This document shows, piece after piece, positions 29,066 to 36,720 of a stretch of DNA of 61,520 nt. This DNA is from Planctomycetota bacterium (GTDB lineage Bacteria; Planctomycetota; UBA11346), in contig JACDEI010000030.1 in assembly GCA_013816485.1 (NCBI GenBank), forward strand, positions 1 through 61,520, written 5' to 3'. The notes under the pieces were generated by a model that saw nothing but the letters and a program-made list of their open reading frames with translations, was not told the origin of the DNA and did no database searches. The position numbers and the translations under genes were made by a program. The stretch's first letter is position 1. Every line of letters starts with the position of its first letter.

Positions 29066-29671
29066 ATGTTCACCGGCATCATCGAACACGTCGGCACCCT
29101 CACCGCAGTCGACCACACCCATCAGGGCAGTGTGCTCGCTGTCGCGCTCGGCCCGTTGCTCACGGGGACTCGCCTGGGCGACAGCATCGCCGTCGACGGC
29201 GTGTGCCTGACGGTGACGCGCCTGGATGGCGACGTCGCACGCTTCGACGTCAGCGCCGAGACCAGACGTAAGACCACTCTGCCCGGCTGGAACGTCGGCC
29301 GGAAGGTCAACCTCGAACGCGCCCTCGCATTCGGTCAACGCCTGGGCGGTCATCTGGTCAGCGGTCACGTCGATGGCGTCGGCCGCCTGCTCGACCGCCA
29401 CAAAGAAGGCGACAGTGAGCAGTTCACCTTCGTCCTGCCTGACGACAAATCGGTACGCGTGGTGGAGAAGGGTTCGCTCACCATCGACGGCGTCAGCCTG
29501 ACGACCTGGGATTGCCGCGGCGCACGGTGTTCCATCGCAGTGGTGCCGCACACCTTGACCAACACGACCTTGTCCGGCCTGCGTCCAGGAATGCCGGTGA
29601 ATCTGGAGATGGATCTGATCGGGCGGTGGGTCGAGACGATGATGCCGGCTACCAACGGAGTGCACCGATGA
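29066..29671 (+). CDS. ribE: Riboflavin synthase, alpha chain
   Basis: 201 aa. It converts two 6,7-dimethyl-8-ribityllumazine molecules to riboflavin and the pyrimidinedione. The N-terminal MFTGIIEHVG is the family hallmark, and two lumazine-binding repeats are visible (about 1-95 and 96-190; GDSIAVDGVCLTV and KGSLTIDGVSLTT are equivalent segments). The start is the ATG at 29066; the longer frame reaching back to 28148 is antisense to glnE. The other rib genes are not in this window, so it is unlinked from the usual rib operon. Confidence 0.95.
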   Translation: MFTGIIEHVGTLTAVDHTHQGSVLAVALGPLLTGTRLGDSIAVDGVCLTVTRLDGDVARFDVSAETRRKTTLPGWNVGRKVNLERALAFGQRLGGHLVSGHVDGVGRLLDRHKEGDSEQFTFVLPDDKSVRVVEKGSLTIDGVSLTTWDCRGARCSIAVVPHTLTNTTLSGLRPGMPVNLEMDLIGRWVETMMPATNGVHR

Positions 29672-29694
29672 GCCGGAGGTTGTCGGCAACCACC

Positions 29695-29788
29695 GTCCGG
29701 AGTCCGGGGTCCGGGGTCCGGACTCGTCCTGCCTCCACACTAACGGTGATCCGGCAGGACGCCGGACCCCGGACGCCGGACCCCGGAC
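29695..29788. repeat. Hairpin with GTCCGGGG tandem arms
   Basis: The left arm 29695-29723 (GTCCGG AGTCCGGG GTCCGGG-type units) pairs with 29761-29788 (GCCGGACCCCGGAC...), and GTCCTGCC at 29726-29733 pairs with GGCAGGAC at 29753-29760, continuing the stem inward to a 19-nt loop. It lies between ribE and the permease gene on the same strand and ends 7 nt before the permease start codon, so its right arm overlaps that gene's ribosome-binding region. Confidence 0.88.
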
Positions 29789-29794
29789 CCTGAC

Positions 29795-30517
29795 ATGCCC
29801 ACCTGGTCCATCGCCCGCCGTGATGTCATCGCCGCCTTCACCACGCCGTTGGCATGGCTGGTGTTGGCGTGTTGGACCCTGCTGACCAACGGCTTGTTCG
29901 CACGCACGCTCGATGGCGTGCATGGCACCAGCGGGTCGCACCTGCCGCTCTACGTCGAATCGCTCGATCTCGGCGTCCTGTTCCTCGCGCTGTTGGCGCC
30001 GGCCATCACCATGACCAGCTTCGCGCAGGAGCGGACCCAGGGCACCATGCAGTTGCTGCTGACGGCGCCGATCCGCGAACACCACCTGGTGCTCGGCAAG
30101 TTCTGCGCCGCGCTCGCGGTGTTGTTGGTGCTGCTGGCGGCAACGTTGGTCCAGCCGCTGATCCTGATGTTCATCAGTGCGGTGGATCTGCCACATTTGC
30201 TGGCGGGTTACCTGGGGTTGGCACTCGAATGTGCTTTCTTCGCCGCGCTCGGCGTGTGGATCAGCCTGCTGGTCGATAGTCCGATCGCGGCCTATGTGCT
30301 GACCTTCGGTGCCATCGCGGTGCTGTTCCTAGTCGGCATTCCTGAGCGCGACGCGTGGATGTATCCCCTTGGCCAAGCGATCGGCCTTGGGCCACGCCTG
30401 GAACCGTTCCTGCGTGGTGAGGTGCGCCTTGGCAATGTCGCGTACCTGCTGGCGATGACCTCCGCATTTTTGGTTATGGCGCACAGCGCCATCCTGGCGC
30501 GGAGGATCCATGGATAA
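29795..30517 (+). CDS. ABC-2 type permease, GldF-like
   Basis: 240 aa with six predicted membrane spans. The motifs TSFAQERTQGTMQLLLTAPI and GKFCAALAVLLVLLAATL match the ABC-2/GldF permease family, in which an 'E-R-x-x-G-T' loop precedes the third span. It is followed by a GldG-like gene, the normal order gldF-gldG, but the ATPase gene (gldA-like) that usually precedes them is absent; ribE is there instead. In PVC bacteria such systems are not limited to gliding motility, and a general export or envelope role is possible. Confidence 0.88.
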   Translation: MPTWSIARRDVIAAFTTPLAWLVLACWTLLTNGLFARTLDGVHGTSGSHLPLYVESLDLGVLFLALLAPAITMTSFAQERTQGTMQLLLTAPIREHHLVLGKFCAALAVLLVLLAATLVQPLILMFISAVDLPHLLAGYLGLALECAFFAALGVWISLLVDSPIAAYVLTFGAIAVLFLVGIPERDAWMYPLGQAIGLGPRLEPFLRGEVRLGNVAYLLAMTSAFLVMAHSAILARRIHG

Positions 30518-30525
30518 GGCTACGG

Positions 30526-30644
30526 GTCCGATGTCCGATGTCCGATGTCCGATGTCGGGTGCGACTCGCTACGCTCGCTTCGGCGCGGCGCTCCCGTCGC
30601 GTAGCATCGGACATCGGACATCGGACATCGGACATCGGACATCC
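30526..30644. repeat. Hairpin with GTCCGAT heptamer arms inside the gldF-gldG operon
   Basis: Four tandem GTCCGAT units (30526-30553) and five tandem ATCGGAC units (30606-30640) form perfectly complementary arms around a 52-nt GC-rich loop. The element starts 9 nt after the permease stop and its right arm ends about 15 nt before the next start codon, so it separates two genes expected to be co-transcribed and would mask the downstream ribosome-binding site when folded. Confidence 0.9.
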
Positions 30645-30658
30645 CCCCGGTGTTTCCC

Positions 30659-32206
30659 ATGAGTTGGAAGAATCGCATCGGCAAGCTCGGCGGACGCACA
30701 CTGCTGGTGTTAGCGGTGCTCGCGATCGTCGTGGCCGCTGCTGATCGCAGCAAACTGTTCGTCGACTGGAGCGCTGACCATCGTTTCTCGTTGTCGCCGG
30801 CGCTGGTGACCTTGCTGGAACAGCAGCAGGAAGCGGTCGAACTGGTGAGCATCTGGCCGCTGGAGGTCGACAGCGTCGCGCAACCGATCGCAGATGGCCT
30901 GCGCTTGATGGCGGAGCGCTCAGCGAAGATCGTCTATCGCCACATCGACCCGGTGCTGCACAAGCCGACCCTCGCCGAGTTCGAAAAACGCTACCGCGAG
31001 GCCAGCGTCGGCGTGTACGTGGTGCGGCCGGCGACCGGTCGCGCCTTCCGCATTCCGCTCAACAACAGCACCCGCCAAGTGCTGCAACGCGACGTCGGTG
31101 GTGCCTTGGTGGCGCTGGCCGATCCCCATCCGCCGACCATCAGTTTGTTGCAAGGACATGGCGAGCTGCGTCCCGGCGGCGGTGATGAGGATGGCGGCGA
31201 CCAGCTCATCCGCGCACTGGAGCTTGCCGGCTTCGTGGTCACGCCGGTCGAACTGGCTCGCGGCGGTCGCATCGCCGCAGAGTCGCTGTTGCTCATCCCA
31301 GGACCGGTGGCTCCGCTCGGCCCGGATCTGGAGCTGGTCCGCGCGCACTTGGCGGATGGCGGCGCAACGTTGGCCCTGGTTGATGACCGTGCGCCACTCG
31401 ATCTGAGTCTGGTGCTGCGTGCGCGCGGCGTGCTCTGTAGTGCGGCGTTGCCCGCTGATCTACGCCAGGCGATGACGCCGAGCGGCGATCTGGTCGCTGC
31501 GCTCGGTCCACAGGGCGCGAACCTGCCGCCACGCGTGGTCGTCAGTCTGCGCCATCATGCCGTCGGTCAGGAAGCCGCCTTCCCGCACCACAACCTGCTG
31601 CTCGACGGCGATCTGCTGAATCCCGACCATCCGGTGACCGCCCGTGCCGCCAGTTCAGGTCAGAGCGTGGTCAGTCCGTGGACCTCGCCGGTCCAACTGC
31701 TGCAACCCGGCACTCTGCCGGAGGAGGTCGGCAAACGCCTGCAGGCCGCTTACACCAGCCTTGGTACCGTACCGTTCGTGGCGCTGCCGTTGCTCCAGAG
31801 CGCACCCGCTGATGCCTGGACCAAGGCCCGCGGCGAACCATTCCAAGTGCCGGACACCTTGGCCAAACAATCGACGCTGCCGCTCGCCTGGGCGATCGAA
31901 TCCATGCAGACCGATGCCAGCGTGCGCGATGACCGCGGCGCTCGACTGGTGGTGTGGGGCAGTCGTCAGGCGGCCAGCGATGGGGTGCTCGGCCAAGGCC
32001 GTTTCGCCAATGCCGATCTGCTGGTGGATGCCGCGCGCTGGCTGCTGCGCCGTGAACGCGCCACTGCCATCCCCGAAGCCGAGAGCTCCGCCTTCCGCGT
32101 CGATGCGAGTGACGGACTGCTGTTCTGGTTGTCGGCCCTGCTGGTAGCGGCCATCCCCTGCGCCTGCATTGGCGTAGCGATCCTGACGTGGTGGGACCGC
32201 CGCTGA
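30659..32206 (+). CDS. GldG-like ABC-system auxiliary protein
   Basis: 515 aa from the ATG at 30659 (a GTG at 30650 would add three residues). One N-terminal helix (about 12-30) and one near the C-terminus (about 490-510) bracket a large extracytoplasmic domain. The HRFSLSPALVTLLEQQ segment and the ISLLQGHGELRPGG motif are typical of the GldG/ABC-type 'uncharacterised transport' family. It would act with the GldF-like permease encoded upstream. The ribosome-binding site is weak and lies beside the GTCCGAT hairpin. No ATPase partner is in the window. Confidence 0.85.
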   Translation: MSWKNRIGKLGGRTLLVLAVLAIVVAAADRSKLFVDWSADHRFSLSPALVTLLEQQQEAVELVSIWPLEVDSVAQPIADGLRLMAERSAKIVYRHIDPVLHKPTLAEFEKRYREASVGVYVVRPATGRAFRIPLNNSTRQVLQRDVGGALVALADPHPPTISLLQGHGELRPGGGDEDGGDQLIRALELAGFVVTPVELARGGRIAAESLLLIPGPVAPLGPDLELVRAHLADGGATLALVDDRAPLDLSLVLRARGVLCSAALPADLRQAMTPSGDLVAALGPQGANLPPRVVVSLRHHAVGQEAAFPHHNLLLDGDLLNPDHPVTARAASSGQSVVSPWTSPVQLLQPGTLPEEVGKRLQAAYTSLGTVPFVALPLLQSAPADAWTKARGEPFQVPDTLAKQSTLPLAWAIESMQTDASVRDDRGARLVVWGSRQAASDGVLGQGRFANADLLVDAARWLLRRERATAIPEAESSAFRVDASDGLLFWLSALLVAAIPCACIGVAILTWWDRR

Positions 32207-32266
32207 CCGCGACTTTGCCGGTGGACAGGTGACAAGCCATTGGTGCGGCGCATGGTGCGCCACGTC

Positions 32267-33262
32267 ATGTCCGACCGACCCGCAATCGATCTTGATGACC
32301 CGATCGCCCTGCACATGCGGCGTTCGGTCATCGCCCTGCCGGAACGCATGACGGTCGGTGAAGCCCTGGAACACCTGCGACTTGAGCAACTGCCCGAACA
32401 GATCGTCTACTTCTACGTCATCGATTCGCAGGAACGTCTCATCGGCGTGATGCCGACCAGACGGCTGCTGATGAGCCAGCCCGACTCCGCCATCGCCGAT
32501 CTGGCAGTGCGCAAGGTCATCGCCGTACCGGACACCGCCAGCGTGCTCGATGCCTGTGAATTCTTCATCGCCCACAAGTTCCTGGCCTTCCCGGTGATTG
32601 ACGCCGACCGCCGCCTGCTCGGTATTGTCGATGTCGGGCTGTTCACCAACGAGTTACAGGCCCTGAGCGAACGCGCCGCCGCCGACGAGTTGTTCCAGCT
32701 CATCGGTGTGCACGCCGCGAGCAGACACAAACCATCGGTGTGGTTGGGATTCCGCAGCCGCTTCCCCTGGCTGTTGTCGAACATCGCCGGCGGCATCCTG
32801 TGTGCGGTGATCTCTGGTTTCTTCGATCACCTGCTGCAGACCGTCATCGTGCTGGCGCTGTTCATCCCGGTGGTGCTGGCGCTTTCGGAAAGTGTCAGCA
32901 TCCAGGCCATGAGCCTGACGCTGCAAGAACTGCATGGCACCAAGGTGACCCTTGCCAATCTCTGGCGCGCCACCCGGCGGGAGTTCGGCGTCGCGCTGCT
33001 GCTCGGTCTGAGTTGCGGGACGATCGTCGGTAGTGTGGCGTGGATGTGGAAGGGCGACGTGCGGGTGGCCGGCGTCATCACCGGCAGCATCACCCTCGCG
33101 ATGCTGACCGCCTGCCTGCTCGGCGTGCTGCTGCCCTCGGCCGTACGTATCTTCGGCCGCGATCCACGCATCGCCTCGGGACCCATCGTGCTGGCCTGTG
33201 GCGACGTCGCGACGCTGCTATTCTACTTCACGCTCGGTTCGTGGTGGTTGACGGCGCGATGA
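32267..33262 (+). CDS. Short MgtE-like divalent-cation transporter
   Basis: 331 aa from the ATG at 32267. It has two CBS domains (about 10-135; ALHMRRSVIALPERMTVGEA and VRKVIAVPDTASVLDACEFF) and an MgtE membrane domain of about five helices (about 160-331; RFPWLLSNIAGGILCAVISG and VVLALSESVSIQAMSLTLQ). The usual N-terminal superhelical domain that gates Mg in full-length MgtE (about 450 aa) is missing. Mg or a related divalent cation is the likely substrate. It lies 60 nt after the GldG-like gene and could be co-transcribed with it. Confidence 0.87.
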   Translation: MSDRPAIDLDDPIALHMRRSVIALPERMTVGEALEHLRLEQLPEQIVYFYVIDSQERLIGVMPTRRLLMSQPDSAIADLAVRKVIAVPDTASVLDACEFFIAHKFLAFPVIDADRRLLGIVDVGLFTNELQALSERAAADELFQLIGVHAASRHKPSVWLGFRSRFPWLLSNIAGGILCAVISGFFDHLLQTVIVLALFIPVVLALSESVSIQAMSLTLQELHGTKVTLANLWRATRREFGVALLLGLSCGTIVGSVAWMWKGDVRVAGVITGSITLAMLTACLLGVLLPSAVRIFGRDPRIASGPIVLACGDVATLLFYFTLGSWWLTAR

Positions 33263-33376
33263 CGCGTCAGAAATCCCTCACCACGACCAATACATTCGCG
33301 ACTGTCCACGTTTCACCAACCACGTTTCACCAGCCACTGCACCACGGGTGCTGCTACCTCACTTGGAGACCTCGCC

Positions 33377-34279
33377 ATGATCCGTCCGTTGCTCTGCCTC
33401 TTCTCTGCCGCGTGCCTGCTGACACTCGCCGCCGAGGAACCAGTCAAGCCGACCAAGTACGACTTCGGTCCCGATTCCCAGCGCGTCGACGGCGTGCCGC
33501 AGGGCAAGGTCACCGAAGGCGTATGGAAGAGCACCGTGCTGGCCGGCACCATCCGCCAATACTGGGTCTACATCCCGGCACAGTACGACGGCATGACGCC
33601 CTGCGCGGTGATGGTGTTCCAGGACGGCCACGCCTATGTCGGCGAGAAGGGCGAGCACCGCGTGCCGACGGTGTTCGACAACCTCATTCACAAAGGCGAG
33701 ATGCCGCGGACCGTCGGCATCTTCCTGAATCCCGGCCACAAGTCCGAGACCCTGCCAGAGAAAAAGGGCTGGGATGGCAAACCGAACAACCGCAGCGTTG
33801 AGTACGATTCGCTCAGCGGCGACTACGCGAAGTTCCTGATCGACGAGATCCTGCCCGAGGTCGCCAAGACCGTGAAGCTGACGAGTGATCCGCGCAACCG
33901 CGCCGTGTGCGGCATCAGTTCCGGCGGCATCTGTGCCTGGACCGTCGCGTGGGAACGTCCCGACATGTTCCAGAAAGTTGTCAGCCACATCGGCAGCTTC
34001 ACCAACATCCGCGGTGGCCACGTCTGCCACGCGCTGATCCGCAAGAGCGAGAACAAACCGATCCGGGTGTTCCTGCAAGACGGCCGCAACGACCTCGACA
34101 ACCAGCACGGCAACTGGCCGCTCGCCAACCTGGAAATGGAAGCCGCACTCAAGTTCAAGAAGTACGACCACCAGTTCGTCATGGGCGACGGCGCCCACAA
34201 CGGCAACCACGGCGGTGCGATCCTGCCGGACAGCCTGCGCTGGTTGTGGCGGGATTGGAAAGATTACGCGGGGAAGTGA
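33377..34279 (+). CDS. Exported esterase of the enterochelin-esterase-like family
   Basis: 300 aa with a short signal peptide (1-19). It is an alpha/beta-hydrolase with the nucleophile elbow G-I-S-S-G-G (Ser181 by the GxSxG pattern), a likely acid in LQDGRNDLDN and the histidine in GDGAHNGNHGG. The upstream PAQYDGMTPCAVMVFQDGHAYVG matches the D-type esterase / Fes-like family used in PVC bacteria for carbohydrate ester removal. GGAG lies upstream of the ATG. The substrate is unknown: polysaccharide acyl or feruloyl esters are as likely as siderophores. Confidence 0.88.
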   Translation: MIRPLLCLFSAACLLTLAAEEPVKPTKYDFGPDSQRVDGVPQGKVTEGVWKSTVLAGTIRQYWVYIPAQYDGMTPCAVMVFQDGHAYVGEKGEHRVPTVFDNLIHKGEMPRTVGIFLNPGHKSETLPEKKGWDGKPNNRSVEYDSLSGDYAKFLIDEILPEVAKTVKLTSDPRNRAVCGISSGGICAWTVAWERPDMFQKVVSHIGSFTNIRGGHVCHALIRKSENKPIRVFLQDGRNDLDNQHGNWPLANLEMEAALKFKKYDHQFVMGDGAHNGNHGGAILPDSLRWLWRDWKDYAGK

Positions 34280-34295
34280 TGAGACCGACCGGCAG

Positions 34296-34343
34296 TTTCA
34301 ACGCACGAAGCGCACGGGTTGCCGTGCGCTTCGTGCGTTGAAA
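34296..34343. terminator. Long perfect hairpin after the esterase gene
   Basis: A 22-bp stem (34296-34317 with 34322-34343, TTTCAACGCACGAAGCGCACGG in its left arm from TTTC to ACGG) has a 4-nt loop, 17 nt after the esterase stop and between two convergent genes. A/T-rich ends but no U-run after the stem on the plus strand, so efficiency as an intrinsic terminator is uncertain. It is followed by tandem CTGAAAAAGGC units (about 34349-34371). Confidence 0.6.
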
Positions 34344-34471
34344 AAGGAGCTGAAAAAGGCACTGAAAAAGGCGGCGCTGCTCTCCTCCCCATCGTCCATC
34401 AGCCATCTCTTCGTGAAGATGGACGAATGGTTTGAGAGCGAGACCGGAAGCTCCCGCGCTCGGGCCCGTGA

Positions 34472-35068
34472 TCAGATCGGAAACACCGCGTGGAACAGCT
34501 CCGTGCGGCTCTGCACCCCGAGCTTGGCGTAGATCGCTGACAAGGCGTTTTTGACCGACTGTTCGCCGATGCCCAGATTGGCGGCGAGTTCTTTGTTCGA
34601 CTGGCCCTTCAACAACCCGGCGACCAAATCGCGTTCGCGCACGGTGAGTGGCAAGCCCAGCAACCGGCGTTGGAAGAACTGCACCATGGAATCCGTGCTC
34701 CCGCTGCGATCGGCCAGCAGGCGATCGAGGATACCGGCCAAGCGATCGACCCCGAAGGGTTTCTCCAATAGATAATCAGCGCCGAGGTTGAGCACCGCCA
34801 CCACTTTGTCCTTGTCGGCGAAGCTGGTGATGACCACCCGCAGCGCGCGCGGACAGAGGCGATTGACCTCATCAAGCAGGCGCAGGCCGTCGAGGCGTGG
34901 CATCTGCAGATCGGTGACCACCACATCCCACGGACGGTGCAACAACGGTACCGCGTCCGCACCGTCGCCGACCCCGGTGACGCGGAACCCCAGACGCGAC
35001 AGGCCACGGGCCAGCAGTTCGCGCGCCGCGGCTTCGTCTTCGACCAACAGGATGGAGGCATTGCTCAT
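34472..35068 (-). CDS. Response regulator with LuxR-type DNA-binding domain
   Basis: 198 aa from the ATG at 35068, preceded by GGAAAG and overlapping the kinase stop as ATGA. The receiver domain (1-120) has the acidic pair (VEDE), the phospho-acceptor D53 (VVVTDLQMPRLDG) and a conserved Lys in LLEKPFG. A LuxR/NarL-type helix-turn-helix is at about 135-198 (LTVRERDLVAGLLKGQSNKELAANLGIGEQSVKNALS in part). It should be the partner of the PAP2-kinase fusion and presumably regulates the phosphotransferase operon itself. A LuxR output is unusual after a HisKA-type kinase. Confidence 0.94.
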   Translation of the reverse strand: MSNASILLVEDEAAARELLARGLSRLGFRVTGVGDGADAVPLLHRPWDVVVTDLQMPRLDGLRLLDEVNRLCPRALRVVITSFADKDKVVAVLNLGADYLLEKPFGVDRLAGILDRLLADRSGSTDSMVQFFQRRLLGLPLTVRERDLVAGLLKGQSNKELAANLGIGEQSVKNALSAIYAKLGVQSRTELFHAVFPI

Positions 35069-36720
35069 GGGGAATCTTTCCAAGCCGGCAGAAGCAGGTC
35101 CGCCGTGACGACGCCACCCGATGAAGTCAACGTCACCTGCCCGCCAACACCCGCGGCCAAGTGACGAGTGATTGCTAGGCCAAGTCCCAGGCCGTCGAGC
35201 TTCGGACTCTCAAGCGTCCCTTCGCTGGCGGCTTCGGCGTGATCACTGGGCAGGTGCCCAGGGTTGGTGATCCGCAAACGCCAACGACCATTGTCCGCCA
35301 TGATCGTTACCGTGACCACACCATCGGCAGCGCTCGCCTCCGCCGCATTGCGCAGAAGGTTGTCGATCATGATGCGCACGCCGGAGGCGGAGCAGCGCAC
35401 CGGCGCTTTGGCCGGCAGATCCTGGAGGGTGATCGTGCGCCCAGGCAGACGTATCAACAACGCCGCCTGCGCCTCGCGCGCGGTCGCCACCAGATCACCC
35501 GCACCATCGTCCTCCGCCTCCGGTCGTGCCAGGCGATAAACCAGATCGACCGCGCGATCGATGCGTTCCAAGCTGTCATCGATGTGGACGCGCAGGGCAT
35601 GGTCACGCAGGGCGGGTTGTTCGACGCGCATTTCATCCATCACCAGCCGCAGGGTGTGCAACGGATTGCGCACCTCATGCGCCACTGCCGCGGCCATCCG
35701 GCCCAAGACCAAGAAACGCCGTTCGCGTTCCGCATGCGCCTGCGTCCGCACCGCTTGGCGGGCGATCCGCAGGCGTTCCGCCAACAGCAGGCAGATCAGA
35801 CCAAGCCCAGGACCGACCAACCCGAACTCCGCACATTCGATCCAGAAATGCAGATCCGGCGGTCCGACGTGGAGCAGTTCGACCGCCGTGTCGACCGCGA
35901 ACAGCACACATCCGGCAAGCATGCCGCCTATACCGATAAGCCAGGAACGAACGGGGACGGCCACGGGCAGCTCCAGGTGCCTGGAAGTCGGCACGCGCAG
36001 CGGCTGCGGCAGCAGACCAACGCGGGCGAACAGCGCGGCGAATCCTACCGCCACGGTCCAGGCGATCGCCAGCGTCCAGAGGTTGTGCGAGGCGAAGTGT
36101 GCACCGCGCACATGCTGCGTCCATGCACACAGCAAACCCCCAGCCAATCCTGGAAACAACCACAGCTGGAGCCGTGGAGAACACCACGCCCGCCCGACGA
36201 ACCACAACGATACCCACGCAAAGGCACCCGACGCATGACCCGCAGGAAATCCGTGGCCGTCATGGAAGGGCGCTGGGGTCCCCGCGAACAACGGCGTCAT
36301 CGGCACCTCGCCGCCGAAGAGGTCGATCGACCACGGCGGAAAACGGTTGGTCACCGCCTTCAAGATGCTCACGACGCCACTGGTAACCCCAGCGCAGAGG
36401 GCCAGGTAGAGGCCCGGCCAACGCCACTGGCGCAACCGGTCGAAGCGCCAACTCGCGACGAACGCGAGGAACGCGACGATCGCCGACGCCACCATCAGCC
36501 ACTTGGCACCGACGTGCAGGACGGTGGAGAAGTACCACTGTCTGCGCAGCGGAAAAACTTCCGCTATGGGATCGTAGAACGGTTGCAGCAACAGCACGTC
36601 AAGCGGACTGTACTCCAGCACCAACGCCGCGGCGATCAGCGTCACCGTTGGGATCGACCACCACCACAGCCACCACCCTCGACCGGGGCCAACCGTCACA
36701 GAGGTCGCCTCGCTCACCAT
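35065..36720 (-). CDS. PAP2-phosphatase/sensor histidine kinase fusion
   Basis: 551 aa. Residues about 20-235 form a six-helix membrane region with PAP2 phosphatase motifs: K121 in KAVTNRFPPWSIDLFGG, a PAGH motif at 159-162 and R205-x6-H212 in RGAHFASHNLW. Two more helices follow (about 255-280 and 298-315). The cytoplasmic half is a kinase: H-box AAAVAHEVRNPLHTLRL with H348, N-box DNLLRNAAEAS (N458) and a G-box LDGLGLGLAI (about 508-517); the D-x-G-x-G box is replaced by TNPGH, as in some NtrB-like kinases. The PAP2 core follows the lipid-A-phosphatase-like subgroup with RGAHF-SH-LW, but its first motif lacks the usual Arg/Cys-Pro. It could be an active phosphatase or a repurposed lipid-phosphate sensor. 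Its start overlaps the upstream stop as TGATG. Confidence 0.9.
   Translation of the reverse strand: MVSEATSVTVGPGRGWWLWWWSIPTVTLIAAALVLEYSPLDVLLLQPFYDPIAEVFPLRRQWYFSTVLHVGAKWLMVASAIVAFLAFVASWRFDRLRQWRWPGLYLALCAGVTSGVVSILKAVTNRFPPWSIDLFGGEVPMTPLFAGTPAPFHDGHGFPAGHASGAFAWVSLWFVGRAWCSPRLQLWLFPGLAGGLLCAWTQHVRGAHFASHNLWTLAIAWTVAVGFAALFARVGLLPQPLRVPTSRHLELPVAVPVRSWLIGIGGMLAGCVLFAVDTAVELLHVGPPDLHFWIECAEFGLVGPGLGLICLLLAERLRIARQAVRTQAHAERERRFLVLGRMAAAVAHEVRNPLHTLRLVMDEMRVEQPALRDHALRVHIDDSLERIDRAVDLVYRLARPEAEDDGAGDLVATAREAQAALLIRLPGRTITLQDLPAKAPVRCSASGVRIMIDNLLRNAAEASAADGVVTVTIMADNGRWRLRITNPGHLPSDHAEAASEGTLESPKLDGLGLGLAITRHLAAGVGGQVTLTSSGGVVTADLLLPAWKDSP

Noticed and set aside
33377..34279. Siderophore esterase (fes) assignment
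   Set aside because: The fold fits, but no siderophore genes are nearby and PVC genomes use related esterases on carbohydrates.
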